Part shown: in pieces, positions 54,452-63,990 of the stretch | Layout of the letters: each line of letters starts with the position of its first letter | Numbering within the stretch: position 1 is the stretch's first letter | Program-made: the position numbers and the translations under genes | Notes under the pieces: model-generated | The model's database searches: none | Told to the model about the DNA's origin: nothing | What the model saw: the letters and a program-made list of their open reading frames with translations, nothing else | From: Marinobacterium profundum | Lineage (GTDB): Bacteria; Pseudomonadota; Gammaproteobacteria; Pseudomonadales; Balneatricaceae | Direction: 5' to 3' | Assembly: GCF_001528745.1 (NCBI RefSeq) | Contig: NZ_BCNS01000109.1 | Coordinates: 16,041 to 80,040 of the forward strand | Length of the DNA stretch: 64,000 nt

Positions 54452-55432
54452 GTGAATTCGAATAACCTAAAAACAATGCTCATATCCGTAGCCGCCACCA
54501 CCGCGCTTGCCGTGGCCTCCTTTATGACCACAGCATCGGCAGACAGTTATCCCAGCAAGCCGGTGAACTACATTATTCCGTTCAATGCCGGTGGCGAATC
54601 GGACCTGTCAGCCCGCTTCCAACAGGCATCCTTCGAGAAGGTCGCCGGAGCTCCCACAGTCATTCAGTATATGGCGGGCGCTGGCGGTGCCTCCGCCTGG
54701 TCACAGCTGAATGGCATGCCCGGGGATGGCTATACCATCATGGGCATCAATATTCCCCATACAATTCTGCAACCGCTACAAAAAGAAGTCGGCTATCAAA
54801 CGGATGACCTGACACCGGTTCATTACTTCCATTACACACCGGATGCCATTTTCGTCCCGACCGATAGTCCGTTCAAGACCCTGTCCGATCTGATGGACTA
54901 TGCCAGTAAGAATCCGGCCATGGTCACTTTCAGCGGCTCGGGCTCCAACTCCTCCAATAACATCGCCCAGGTGCGTTTCGATGAACTGGCCGGCGTAACC
55001 ACTACCTATATCCCGTTCAGCGGCACCGGCCCGGCCGTGACGGCAGTCTTGGGCAGTCAGGTCATGGCCGGTTTCAACTATGCCACCTCCGGCTCGAACT
55101 ACGGTGACAAGCTGCGCATGCTGGCGGTAGCGGCGGAGGAACGTCTGCCCGCATTCCCTGATGTACCCACCTTCCGTGAACTGAATCTCGACCTGGTCGG
55201 CGGTGCCTATCGTGGCGTCGCAGTACCTTCGTCCACCCCTGAAAATGTCAAACAGAAGGTGTCGGATATCGTTTCGGCCATTAACGCCGATCCTGACTTC
55301 AAGCAGAAAATGGAAGACGGTGGTTTTGTGCTGACCGATATCACCTATGACAAGATGGACGATTTCATAGCAGCCAAGACCAAGGAATACACTGCTGTAG
55401 CAGAAAAACTCGGCATCACTGCCAAGCGCTAA
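54452..55432 (+). CDS. Tripartite tricarboxylate transporter binding protein (TctC-like)
   Basis: From GTG 54452, with AAAGGTGA six bases upstream, the protein has 326 residues and a signal peptide ending TTASA. The TctC family begins YPSKPVNYIIPFNAGGESDL and has AGAGGASAWSQLNGMPGDGYT and AAEERLPAFPDVPTFRELN. These proteins capture carboxylates such as citrate or tartrate in the periplasm. The gene leads an operon with the permease and tartrate dehydrogenase, pointing to tartrate or malate-type ligands. Confidence 0.9.
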   Translation: MNSNNLKTMLISVAATTALAVASFMTTASADSYPSKPVNYIIPFNAGGESDLSARFQQASFEKVAGAPTVIQYMAGAGGASAWSQLNGMPGDGYTIMGINIPHTILQPLQKEVGYQTDDLTPVHYFHYTPDAIFVPTDSPFKTLSDLMDYASKNPAMVTFSGSGSNSSNNIAQVRFDELAGVTTTYIPFSGTGPAVTAVLGSQVMAGFNYATSGSNYGDKLRMLAVAAEERLPAFPDVPTFRELNLDLVGGAYRGVAVPSSTPENVKQKVSDIVSAINADPDFKQKMEDGGFVLTDITYDKMDDFIAAKTKEYTAVAEKLGITAKR

Positions 55433-55447
55433 GGGAGCGACCCGAGT

Positions 55448-57463
55448 ATGGAAATGCTGACGTATCTATTTGAGGCGCTTACACCTCTCAACCTGCTTAT
55501 GGCGCTTGCCGGAGTCGTTGCCGGCACGGTAATTGGCTCCATGCCGGGCCTCTCTGCAACCATGGCGGTGGCGGTTCTGGTGCCGTTCACCTACACGATG
55601 TCTCCGGCATCCGGTTTGATCATGCTGGGTGCCATCTATACAGGTGCCATCTATGGCGGTGCCTTCTCCGCCATCTTGGTGAATACGCCTGGTACGCCGT
55701 CCGCCATCGCCACCACCTTTGACGGATTTCCGATGGCCAAGCGGGGGGATGGAGCGCTTGCCATCACCCTTGCGACCATCGCCTCGGTGGTTGGTGGCCT
55801 GGTCGGCGGCATCAGCCTGCTGCTGCTGGCTCCGCCACTGGCGGAGGTGGCGCTGGCGTTCGGACCGGCGGAGTACTTCTGGCTGGCGGTGTTCGGCCTG
55901 ACACTCATATCGGCTCTGTCGGTGGGCAACACCACCAAGGGGCTGATCGGTGCCTGTATCGGACTGCTGCTATCCGTCGTCGGGGTTGCGGTTGTCGGCG
56001 GCGATATCCGCTACACCTTCAACAGTCAGGCGCTGCTCGGTGGTATCGATATCACCTCGGCGATTATAGGTCTTTACTGCATCCCGGTACTGATTGACCT
56101 GGTCGCAACGCGGGATCCGCATATCGCGCCACAGCCGGTGAAACACCGCTCTTATTTAACCGAGGCAGTACGGATTGCGCTGCGCGGAAAATTCAATATG
56201 CTGCGCAGCTCCGTCATCGGCACCATTGTGGGCATTCTGCCAGGTGCAGGCGGGTCTATCGCAGGCCTGGTGTCCTATACGGAAGCCCGACGTGCATCCC
56301 GTCATCCCGAACGCTTTGGCAAGGGCGAACCCGATGGGCTGATTGCCACTGAGTCGGCCAATAACGCAACCGTTGGCGGTGGCTTCATCCCGACACTCGT
56401 GCTCGGGATTCCCGGTACGCCGCCCGATGCGATCATTCTCGGCGCCCTGCTGGTGCAGGGCATCAAGATCGGACCGACGCTTTTCACCACCCAGGGTGAC
56501 ATCGTCTATACGTTCATTTACGGCCTGCTGATTGCCACACTGCTGATGCTGCCGGCGGGCCTGCTGCTGGGACGCTATGCTTTCAAGTCCATTTCACGCA
56601 CGCCCAAGACACTACTGGTACCCACGATTGCGTTCCTGACCGTGATAGGCAGTTTTGCCATTCACAGCAACAGCCACGATACACTGACGATGTGCATTCT
56701 CGGCGTGCTGGCATGGGTACTTAATCGTTATGGTTTTGCACCGTCTCCGATCGTGCTGGGACTGGTACTGGGACAGATTGCAGAACAGGGCTTCGTGCAG
56801 ACGTACCTGATCGGCAACGCCCAGGGTGCAATCGTCGAAATGTTCTTCGGTCGCCCGATCAGCCTGGCCATCATTATCTGCGCGGCCCTGACCCTGCTCT
56901 ACCCTCTGATTGGCGAGCACCTGAAGCGCCGCAAAGACAGCAAGGCTGGCGTGGAACGGGATATTACCGCAGCAGCGGCTCAGCCCCTTACGACCTGCCG
57001 CTCTTCTGCCGTTATCGGCTTCGCGGCACTCTTTATCGCCACAGGCGTTGGCGCCTATGTCGAGACCCAGGACATGTCGGCCATGGGTGCGGTATTCCCG
57101 GGAACCATCGCCACCCTGCTGGTCGTGCTGTCGGCAATCCTCGCGGTGCAGCAGTTGCGCCGGCCGCGCCGGCAAACCCTGATAGCGGGCACCACTGCAT
57201 CTGAGGCTCCCGGTGCGTCCAATATCCGCCGCCTCGTTACGGTCATCGTACTGGGTGCGTGGGCACTGCTGCTGCCGGTGCTTGGCTTCTTTGTCTCGAG
57301 CTGGCTGGCGTTCGTGGCGCTGACGGCGGCGACTACCTTCGAATGGCCAGACAAAAAGGAAATCATCGTCAACCTGATCAGCTCAGTCGCTATCGTTGGC
57401 GGATTTTACCTTCTGATGTCCAGGGTTCTGCTGATCAGAATGCCGGACGGCCTCTTCTTCTAA
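55448..57463 (+). CDS. Tripartite tricarboxylate transporter permease, TctA-TctB fusion
   Basis: Residues 1 to about 500 are a TctA permease with its typical GSMPGLSATMAVAVLVPFTY, NTPGTPSAIATTFDG, GILPGAGGSIAGLVSYTEAR, and LVLGIPGTPPDAIILGALL. Residues about 515-671 contain four more membrane segments (VIGFAALFIATGVGAYVE, IATLLVVLSAILAV, VLGAWALLLPVLGFFVSSW, VAIVGGFYLLMSRV) with the character of TctB. TctA and TctB are normally separate genes. GGGAG lies nine bases before the ATG. It follows tctC by 15 bp. Confidence 0.9.
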   Translation: MEMLTYLFEALTPLNLLMALAGVVAGTVIGSMPGLSATMAVAVLVPFTYTMSPASGLIMLGAIYTGAIYGGAFSAILVNTPGTPSAIATTFDGFPMAKRGDGALAITLATIASVVGGLVGGISLLLLAPPLAEVALAFGPAEYFWLAVFGLTLISALSVGNTTKGLIGACIGLLLSVVGVAVVGGDIRYTFNSQALLGGIDITSAIIGLYCIPVLIDLVATRDPHIAPQPVKHRSYLTEAVRIALRGKFNMLRSSVIGTIVGILPGAGGSIAGLVSYTEARRASRHPERFGKGEPDGLIATESANNATVGGGFIPTLVLGIPGTPPDAIILGALLVQGIKIGPTLFTTQGDIVYTFIYGLLIATLLMLPAGLLLGRYAFKSISRTPKTLLVPTIAFLTVIGSFAIHSNSHDTLTMCILGVLAWVLNRYGFAPSPIVLGLVLGQIAEQGFVQTYLIGNAQGAIVEMFFGRPISLAIIICAALTLLYPLIGEHLKRRKDSKAGVERDITAAAAQPLTTCRSSAVIGFAALFIATGVGAYVETQDMSAMGAVFPGTIATLLVVLSAILAVQQLRRPRRQTLIAGTTASEAPGASNIRRLVTVIVLGAWALLLPVLGFFVSSWLAFVALTAATTFEWPDKKEIIVNLISSVAIVGGFYLLMSRVLLIRMPDGLFF

Positions 57464-57548
57464 AAACCACCGATATCCTGGCGCCGTATCCGTTGCGAAA
57501 GCGGTGTGAAGAAGGCGCCAGGATGCCAGCGCATGGAAGGAACACAGA

Positions 57549-58619
57549 ATGAACAGCACTATCAAGAAGCACAGGATTGCGGTTATTCCCGGTGACGGCA
57601 TCGGTCACGAAGTGGTACCCGAGGGGCTACGTGTACTGGATGCAGTCAAAAACAAGTTCAATATCGATCTTGAGTTTGAACACTTTGAATTTGCATCCTG
57701 CGATTATTACCTGCAGCACAACAAAATGATGCCGGACGACTGGAAGACACAGATCGGTACTCATGACGCCATTTTCTTTGGCGCCGTGGGCTGGCCCGAC
57801 AAAGTACCGGACCACATTTCCCTCTGGGGCTCGCTTATTCAGTTCCGTCGCCAGTTTGATCAGTATGTATGCCTGCGCCCGGTAAAACTGATGCCGGGCG
57901 TTCCCTCGCCGCTTGCCAATCGAAAAGTGGGCGATATTGATTTTTATGTCGTGAGGGAAAACAGCGAAGGCGAATACTCCAGTATGGGCGGCCGAATCTT
58001 CGACGGCACAGACCAGGAAACCGTACTGCAGGAGAGTGTCTTCACGCGCCGCGGCACAGACCGGATCATGAAATATGCGTTTGAACTTGCCCGCAGGCGC
58101 AACAGCCATGTTACCTCGGCAACCAAGTCGAACGGCATTTCCATTTCAATGCCCTTCTGGGACGAGCGTTTCTCCGCCATGGCGGAACAGTACCCGGATG
58201 TCCGGGCTGACAAATATCATATCGACATACTGACGGCACACTTTGTTCGCAACCCCGACTGGTTTGACGTGGTGGTCGCATCCAATCTGTTCGGGGACAT
58301 TCTTTCGGATCTCGGCCCCGCCTGCACCGGCACTATCGGAATCGCCCCATCCGCCAACCTGAATCCGGAAAACCTATTCCCGTCACTGTTTGAACCGGTA
58401 CATGGCTCTGCGCCGGATATCTATGGCAAGGGAATCGCCAACCCGATTGGTCAGATCTGGAGCGGCGCCATGATGCTTGATCACCTTGGTTACTTTGATG
58501 CAGCCAATTCAATTATGACGGCCATCGAAACGGTACTGGCAGAAGGCCCCCGCACACCGGATATGGATGGTCATGCAACAACCGAAGATGTCGGCAAGGC
58601 GGTTGCATCCGCCATTTAA
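57549..58619 (+). CDS. Tartrate dehydrogenase/decarboxylase or D-malate dehydrogenase
   Basis: A 356-residue member of the beta-decarboxylating isocitrate/isopropylmalate dehydrogenase family: IAVIPGDGIGHEVVPEG, FYVVRENSEGEYSSMGG, VTSATKSNGISISMPFWDE, VVASNLFGDILSDLGP and FEPVHGSAPDIYGKGIANP. The WGSLIQFRRQFDQYVCLRPV segment is typical of the tartrate/D-malate group, which uses NAD and Mn. AAGGAA precedes the ATG by eight bases. It stands after the carboxylate transporter, so oxidation of tartrate or D-malate is the likely task. Confidence 0.88.
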   Translation: MNSTIKKHRIAVIPGDGIGHEVVPEGLRVLDAVKNKFNIDLEFEHFEFASCDYYLQHNKMMPDDWKTQIGTHDAIFFGAVGWPDKVPDHISLWGSLIQFRRQFDQYVCLRPVKLMPGVPSPLANRKVGDIDFYVVRENSEGEYSSMGGRIFDGTDQETVLQESVFTRRGTDRIMKYAFELARRRNSHVTSATKSNGISISMPFWDERFSAMAEQYPDVRADKYHIDILTAHFVRNPDWFDVVVASNLFGDILSDLGPACTGTIGIAPSANLNPENLFPSLFEPVHGSAPDIYGKGIANPIGQIWSGAMMLDHLGYFDAANSIMTAIETVLAEGPRTPDMDGHATTEDVGKAVASAI

Positions 58620-58690
58620 TTGAACAAGTCTATAGATTGAGTGCCCGCGAGTGGTATAACCAGTCGCGGGCCAGCTTTTAGGGGCGCTGT

Positions 58691-59611
58691 TTACCACAGT
58701 GCCCTTTTTATCTTTCCTGCATTTTCTATCAGAAACGACTCTCTGAGATAATCCACAAAAACGGCAACCTTGGCAGAAAGATTCGCCTTCTCAAGATAAA
58801 CAGCATAAATATCCGCCGGCGGCGTCGAGTAATCCTCAAGCAGCAGTTCCAATCGGCCACTGCGTACGTACTTCGCCAAATCCCACTCTGCTCTCATCAA
58901 TATGCCGTGGCCATCCAAAGCCCACTTCAGCGCCACCTCGCCGTCGTTGGTACTCAGTCTGGTATGGACCTTGATCGACTCCGTCCTGTCGCCACGGGTC
59001 AGGCGCCACAAACTTGAAGACTGATTATTCTGGCGTAACACAATGCAGTTATGCCCTGACAACTCTGCGGCCGAATTCGGTCGGCCATGCTGTGCCAGGT
59101 ATGAAGGTGCGGCGCACAGTAATCGTCTGTTATCAGCCACTTTTCGAGCAACCAGACGCGAATCGGGTATATCACCAAAACGTATGACTACGTCTATTGA
59201 TTTGTCAGGCAGGTTCACCGGGGCATCGGTTAGCGTAAGTTGAACCTCCACTTCGGGATAAAGCTTGATGAACTCCGAAACAACGGGCGAAAGATAGCGA
59301 CGACCAAACCCAAGTGGCGCATTGACTCGCAGCAAACCTCCGGGGGTTTCCTTTCGGTTTGAAACCAGAAGTTCCATTTCATCAATATCGGACAGAATCA
59401 AGACCGCGCGAGACAGATAAATTTCGCCCTCTGTCGTCAGGCTTATCTTCCTGGTCGTACGGTTAACAAGCCGAACACCCAGCCGTTTTTCCATCAACGC
59501 CAAACGTTTTGTCACCGCCGACGGCGTTATATCGAGATCCCGCGCCGCCGCCGCAAGGGATTGATTCCTGGACAAAGTGACGAAGAAATACAGATCCGAG
59601 ATATTACTCAT
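58691..59611 (-). CDS. LysR-type regulator of tartrate/malate genes
   Basis: The 306-residue protein begins with a LysR HTH (LYFFVTLSRNQSLAAAARDL, ITPSAVTKRLALMEKRLG) and has the CrgA-like substrate domain with RVNAPLGFGRRYLSPVV and IDVVIRFGDIPDSRLVARK, as in DmlR and TtdR-type proteins. It is divergent from ttdA across an AT-rich 201-bp region and convergent with the tartrate dehydrogenase gene. It probably activates ttdAB in response to tartrate. Confidence 0.88.
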   Translation of the reverse strand: MSNISDLYFFVTLSRNQSLAAAARDLDITPSAVTKRLALMEKRLGVRLVNRTTRKISLTTEGEIYLSRAVLILSDIDEMELLVSNRKETPGGLLRVNAPLGFGRRYLSPVVSEFIKLYPEVEVQLTLTDAPVNLPDKSIDVVIRFGDIPDSRLVARKVADNRRLLCAAPSYLAQHGRPNSAAELSGHNCIVLRQNNQSSSLWRLTRGDRTESIKVHTRLSTNDGEVALKWALDGHGILMRAEWDLAKYVRSGRLELLLEDYSTPPADIYAVYLEKANLSAKVAVFVDYLRESFLIENAGKIKRALW

Positions 59612-59812
59612 AATGAACCTTCAGGAAATACTGATTTGAGCAGATTTCAATCATACATTATTCACAGGGTATAGAATAGAAAAACCAAATCGGCACTATA
59701 GAAAACCTTTTTAGCATTCAAAAAATATAAATAATTTTAAATTGAAAACATTAAATACAAATTTAAATTTTTACCCCAAATACCTAATCATACATAAGTA
59801 AGGAATAGAGCC
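59612..59812. promoter_or_regulatory. AT-rich divergent promoter region between lysR and ttdA
   Basis: The 201-bp spacer is far more AT-rich than the surrounding genes, with long A/T runs from about 59690 to 59775. ATAC and GTAT half-sites at about 59653 and 59669 (ATACATTATTCACAGGGTAT) could be a LysR box. It must contain promoters for both genes. Confidence 0.55.
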
Positions 59813-60712
59813 TTGAATAAAGAAGAAGCGATCCTAGGACTGACCGATACTATGGCGAAATTTACCAGCTATATCGGCAAGCGTTTACCCAGAGATGTTA
59901 TAAAGAAACAAGCTGAACTGCGCAAGCTGGAAACCAACCCCCTGGCGATAGAAATCTACGACGTCATGGCCGAAAATCAGGACGCCGCAGACAAGCTGGA
60001 CCGTCCCAGCTGTCAGGATACCGGAGTAATACAGTATTTTATTGCCGCCGGCTCGAACTTCCCATTGCTTGGTGAGCTGGAGGGTATTCTTGAAAATGCA
60101 ACCCTGGGAGCGACCAGGTTAGGACCGCTGCGCCACAATGCCGTAGAAACATTTGATGAGAAAAACACCGGTACAAACACCGGCTCGAAAATCCCCTGGC
60201 TGGATTGGGAAATCGTCCCCGGTGAAGACAGTGCAACCATCGATGTCTATATGGCGGGTGGCGGTTGTACCCTGCCAGGCGCATCCAAGGTCCTGATGCC
60301 AGGGCAAGGATACGAAGGTGTAGCAGAATTTGTTCTGGACGTAATAACCTCACGGGGTATTAACGCCTGCCCACCTCTGCTGGTCGGCGTGGGCGTTTCC
60401 ACCTCAGCCGAAACAGCTGCACGTCTGTCTAAAAAAGCGATTCTCCGCCCTGTCGACTCGCGCCACCAGAACGATAATGCCGCCAAAATGGAAGAACTGC
60501 TGGAAGAGGGGCTCAACGAATTGGGCATAGGTCCCCAGGGACTGACCGGTAATAACAGTGTCATGGGTGTGAATATCGAGTCATCGGCTCGGCACCCGTC
60601 AACCATTGGGGTCGCTGTATCGACAGGATGCTGGTCTCACCGCAGAGGCAAGATTCGTATTAATTCGGACCTTTCCTATGAAATAATGTCCCACGACGGA
60701 GTAGTACTGTGA
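59813..60712 (+). CDS. ttdA: L(+)-tartrate dehydratase alpha subunit
   Basis: The 299-residue protein closely follows E. coli TtdA. The three [4Fe-4S] cysteines are Cys67 (RPSCQDTG), Cys152 (GGGCTLPG) and Cys273 ([10 protein letters not shown]), and [20 protein letters not shown] is conserved. With TtdB it dehydrates L-tartrate to oxaloacetate; the cluster is oxygen-sensitive. It starts with TTG at 59813, eight bases after AAGGA. The stop overlaps the ttdB start. Confidence 0.94.
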   Translation: MNKEEAILGLTDTMAKFTSYIGKRLPRDVIKKQAELRKLETNPLAIEIYDVMAENQDAADKLDRPSCQDTGVIQYFIAAGSNFPLLGELEGILENATLGATRLGPLRHNAVETFDEKNTGTNTGSKIPWLDWEIVPGEDSATIDVYMAGGGCTLPGASKVLMPGQGYEGVAEFVLDVITSRGINACPPLLVGVGVSTSAETAARLSKKAILRPVDSRHQNDNAAKMEELLEEGLNELGIGPQGLTGNNSVMGVNIESSARHPSTIGVAVSTGCWSHRRGKIRINSDLSYEIMSHDGVVL

Positions 60713-61317
60713 AAAAAATCCTGACAACACCCATTAAAGACGAAGACCTTGCAGAGCTGAAAGTCGGCGATATCGTTTACCTTACGGGCCAACTGGTAAC
60801 TTGCCGTGATGTCGCTCACAGGCGTCTTGTTGAACTGGGAAGAGAGCTGCCGGTGGATATCGTTGGCGGTGCCATTTTTCATGCCGGCCCCATAGTCCGT
60901 GAAAACGAGGATGGCAGCCATGAAATGATTTCAATCGGCCCCACTACGAGCATGAGAATGGAAAAATTTGAACGTCACTTTATCGAAGAAACAGGCGTAA
61001 AACTCATCATCGGTAAAGGCGGCATGGGGCCGGAAACCGCCGCAGGCTGCCGTGAAAACAAAGCCGTACACGCCGTTTTCCCTGGTGGCTGCGCGGTTGT
61101 GGCCGCAACCAAGGTGGAAGCGATAGAAGGCGCTGAATGGAAAGACCTAGGAATGCCGGAAACCCTTTGGATAAATCGTGTCAGAGAGTTTGGCCCTCTT
61201 ATCATTTCCATAGACACGCAGGGAAATAATATTTTCGAAACTAACAAGGCCCGATTCAATGAGAAAAAGGGACCGATTCTCGAAAAAATTTCAAACCAGC
61301 TAAAATTCATAAAATAA
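60709..61317 (+). CDS. ttdB: L(+)-tartrate dehydratase beta subunit
   Basis: The 202-residue swivel-domain subunit begins with GTG 60709, overlapping the ttdA stop as [35 protein letters not shown], and [12 protein letters not shown] are the fumarase C-terminal-domain motifs, and [13 protein letters not shown] lies near the catalytic region. It completes the heterotetrameric enzyme. The same subunit pair could be a class I two-subunit fumarase, but the similarity to TtdB and the tartrate context favour tartrate. Confidence 0.93.
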   Translation: MKKILTTPIKDEDLAELKVGDIVYLTGQLVTCRDVAHRRLVELGRELPVDIVGGAIFHAGPIVRENEDGSHEMISIGPTTSMRMEKFERHFIEETGVKLIIGKGGMGPETAAGCRENKAVHAVFPGGCAVVAATKVEAIEGAEWKDLGMPETLWINRVREFGPLIISIDTQGNNIFETNKARFNEKKGPILEKISNQLKFIK

Positions 61318-61442
61318 TCAAGTTTACATAAGATCAGTTAAAGCTCGCGCAACTTCACCAAACAAGCCACTTTAAAACAGAAGTTGCGCGAATTGTTTAC
61401 CCATAAAACCCGGTATTAGTAACATAATTAAGGTTCACCAGT

Positions 61443-62282
61443 ATGAGAAACGAGCATTTCCGAGACATTCTCGAAGCATCAAGCCTGGAGCGATTGGGCT
61501 CAGTCTATAGCCCCTTGACGGCGAGAATGGCCCGAGATGTCGGGTTTGAATATGGTATTGTGGGTGGATCCATTGCCGCCATGGCACTGCTAGGAGTCCC
61601 CGATATCAGCCTGATTTCATCCACTGAACTGGTTGATTTTGTAAGAAGAATTACCCAATCGAGCAGCCTTGCAATAATCGTGGATGGCGATGGAGGCTAC
61701 GGCAACCCACTCAATGCCATGCGGCTAGTCGCAGACCTTGAACAGGCCGGCGCCCACGCGGTTACGCTTGAGGATACGGTATTTCCAGTTCCGCAAAATA
61801 AATGTACAGGACCGCTGGTAGACCCCGAACGGCATGCTGTAAAACTAAAGTCAGCTCTTCAGGCCCGAAAATCGCTATCCTTTGGGATCATAGCGAGAAC
61901 ATCAGTATTAAAGAATGAATCTACCGAAAGCGTTCTGGATCGAATTTCATTATATGCTTCAACCGGTGTAGACGCGATTTGTCTGACCCAGGTTGAGGAT
62001 ATCAACCTCCTGAAGCGCGTATCCTCATCGATAGACCTGCCCCTGATGTTAATAAACCACAACAACGAAGACCTAATGTCCCCTGCCGAGCTTAATGAAA
62101 ATAGAGTAAGGCTCTATCTTTCCGGGCATCAGTCTTTTGAAGCATCACTGGTCGCAAGCTACCTTTCATATCTGTCACAACGGGATAATACGAGCCTGTC
62201 CAGAGTACTTGGCGCGAAGGAAATCGCCAGTATCTATAACAATGAGACACTCTACGCAAATCTTATAGAAGAATTTATGTAA
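61443..62282 (+). CDS. Oxaloacetate decarboxylase-like enzyme (isocitrate lyase/PEP mutase superfamily)
   Basis: A 279-residue TIM barrel resembling Pseudomonas PA4872, a characterised oxaloacetate decarboxylase: SVYSPLTARMARDVGFEYGI, VGGSIAAMALLGVPDISLIS, IIVDGDGGYGNPLNAMRLV, ITLED-like VTLEDTVFP, and IIARTS. The metal-binding Asp residues (VDGDGGYGN) are kept. In this operon it would turn oxaloacetate from TtdAB into pyruvate and CO2. The sequence is visibly more AT-rich than the housekeeping genes in the window. The gene is 125 bp after ttdB. Confidence 0.82.
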   Translation: MRNEHFRDILEASSLERLGSVYSPLTARMARDVGFEYGIVGGSIAAMALLGVPDISLISSTELVDFVRRITQSSSLAIIVDGDGGYGNPLNAMRLVADLEQAGAHAVTLEDTVFPVPQNKCTGPLVDPERHAVKLKSALQARKSLSFGIIARTSVLKNESTESVLDRISLYASTGVDAICLTQVEDINLLKRVSSSIDLPLMLINHNNEDLMSPAELNENRVRLYLSGHQSFEASLVASYLSYLSQRDNTSLSRVLGAKEIASIYNNETLYANLIEEFM

Positions 62283-62519
62283 ATAGCCTGCCGCACTCGC
62301 TCATTAAATGGTTGCGCTGTACAAAAAACATCAGCTCCCAGGGCAACAGGCAGCACAAGCAACAGCAGCCAGGGAAATACTCACCCGTGGTCATTTCCGG
62401 GCGCCCCTGCCCTGGACCAGGCCAGCATGGCGCAGCGGACTCCGAAAGTGCAGGTATCAGCCACCGGGTTACGGGAATACTAGGGCCGCTGCTTCTCCCT
62501 GCTGTCGAAACCCACTACA

Positions 62520-63338
62520 ATGCCCGCTTTTCGGCATCAATCACCAAACAGACAGCGCGTCACAGGACAGGCCTTGGGCATCACACTCGGAAAGCGGCTT
62601 GCACAGATCGACGCCATGGTCACAGCCGACTATGCCCATATCTGGGATTGTTGCTGCGACCACGGCTTACTGGGGGCGAAGCTGCTGTCACGCCACGCCG
62701 CAAGCTGCATCCACTTTGTCGACCGAGTGCCCGCGCTTATGCACGCGCTGGAGGCGAAGCTGCAGCATTTCTATCCGCTGGAATTAACGCAACCAGGGCC
62801 ACAATCAGAGCCAGAAGCGCGCGCCCTTTCGCCGCGAGCCTTGCCACACTGGCAAGTGCACTGTCTCGATGCTGCCGCCCTGCCGCTGCAGCAACACTCA
62901 GGAAAACATCTGGTGATTATCGCGGGTGTCGGAGGTGATCTGATGATGCAACTGGTCGCCGCGATTCATAAGAAGCATCCCGCGACGGATATCGACTTCC
63001 TGCTGTGCCCGGTACACCACCAGTTTGCACTCAGAGAGCAACTGATCCAGCTGAATTTTGGCCTCAAGGAAGAAGCTCTGGTGGCAGAGAATCAGCGTTT
63101 CTACGAAGTCCTGCTGGTCTGCACCCATGCCGCCAGCAACCAAGACTGTGGAGAAATCAGCGCCGTTGGCCAGCAGATATGGCAGTCATCCTGCAGCGCA
63201 CAGGCACGGACGGCATCGGCCTACCTGAGCAAGACCATCCGGCATTATCTAAGGATACAACGGGGTAATGCTGTTGATGTGCAGTCTATTATCCAGGCAT
63301 ACCAGGCTGTGACTGTTAGCCCGGCGACCGATAGTTAA
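62520..63338 (+). CDS. tRNA (adenine-N1) methyltransferase TrmK-like
   Basis: The 272-residue protein has the TrmK/YqfN pattern: LGKRLAQIDAMV, the SAM-binding IWDCCCDHGLLGAKLL, IHFVDRVPALM, the catalytic-side IIAGVGGDLMMQLV, and LLCPVHHQFALREQLIQLNF with ENQRFYEVLLV. TrmK methylates A22 of tRNA in Gram-positives; gammaproteobacterial homologues are less studied. It lies 237 bp after the tartrate module, in DNA with nothing else I can identify, and is followed by the IS200 element. The start is uncertain because no ribosome-binding site is obvious. Confidence 0.78.
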   Translation: MPAFRHQSPNRQRVTGQALGITLGKRLAQIDAMVTADYAHIWDCCCDHGLLGAKLLSRHAASCIHFVDRVPALMHALEAKLQHFYPLELTQPGPQSEPEARALSPRALPHWQVHCLDAAALPLQQHSGKHLVIIAGVGGDLMMQLVAAIHKKHPATDIDFLLCPVHHQFALREQLIQLNFGLKEEALVAENQRFYEVLLVCTHAASNQDCGEISAVGQQIWQSSCSAQARTASAYLSKTIRHYLRIQRGNAVDVQSIIQAYQAVTVSPATDS

Positions 63339-63384
63339 TACATGAAATAGATATAGCTATATTGAATGCCATTTTAACGAGTTA

Positions 63385-63990
63385 AATGACCTCCGGCAAA
63401 GCCGGAGGCTTATCAGGGGACGCCCTCAAAGGGCTATCAGTTGCGCCCAAGGCGCTACATCATCCCCAACCTCAGTTGATCCCGATGTTCATCCGCTTTC
63501 TCCTGATTACGGATGTACTCACGAACCATCTCTTCATCCAGGCCCACCGTCGAGACGAAGTAGCCTCTTGCCCAAAAATATTCGCCATTGAAATTTCTCT
63601 GACGACCTCTGAATTGTCTTGCGATAGCGATCGCACTTTTGCCCTTGAGGTAGCCAACCACGTTGGATACCGAGTACTTGGGCGGAATGCTGATACACAT
63701 GTGGATGTGATCCGGCATCAGGTGTCCCTCAACGATCTTCACGCCCTTGCGTCCTGCAAGCTCATGGAAAATTTCTCCCATGTACCGGCGCAACTTCCCA
63801 TAGATCACCTTTCGCCTCTTCTTCGGGATGAACACCACGTGGTACTTACAATCCCAGCGCGTATGCGCCAAACTTTCATAGTCTCGCATAGGGTTTCCTT
63901 CTGCTTTCTTGGTCGAAAGACGAAGGTACATTGACCGTAGCCTCGGTCAAACCTATGCGAGTCACCCCGGCATAGCCGGGGGTTTACCCC
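63385..63990 (-). mobile_element. IS200/IS605-family insertion sequence (tnpA only)
   Basis: The element encodes a single HUH transposase on the minus strand and has the subterminal hairpins that such elements use instead of inverted repeats: CCTCCGGC-AAA-GCCGGAGG (63390-63408) and CCCCGGC-ATA-GCCGGGG (63965-63981). No TnpB gene is present. Exact ends cannot be fixed because this family makes no target duplication. Further short stems lie inside at 63421-63460. Confidence 0.85.
63455..63889 (-). CDS. tnpA: IS200/IS605-family transposase TnpA (Y1 HUH)
   Basis: From ATG 63889, five bases after AAGGAA, the 144-residue protein starts MRDYESLAHTRWDCKYHVVF and carries the HUH motif in HLMPDHIHMCISIPP and the nucleophilic Tyr in MVREYIRNQE. 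VVGYLKGKSAIAIARQF is also family-typical. The enzyme cuts and joins single-stranded DNA at hairpin ends. It appears intact. Reading upstream to 63931 adds residues that overlap the ribosome-binding site and is rejected. Confidence 0.93.
   Translation of the reverse strand: MRDYESLAHTRWDCKYHVVFIPKKRRKVIYGKLRRYMGEIFHELAGRKGVKIVEGHLMPDHIHMCISIPPKYSVSNVVGYLKGKSAIAIARQFRGRQRNFNGEYFWARGYFVSTVGLDEEMVREYIRNQEKADEHRDQLRLGMM

Noticed and set aside
62312..62938. 208-codon plus-strand ORF overlapping the TrmK-like gene
   Set aside because: The frame at 62520-63338 contains the methyltransferase motifs; this one is a shadow.
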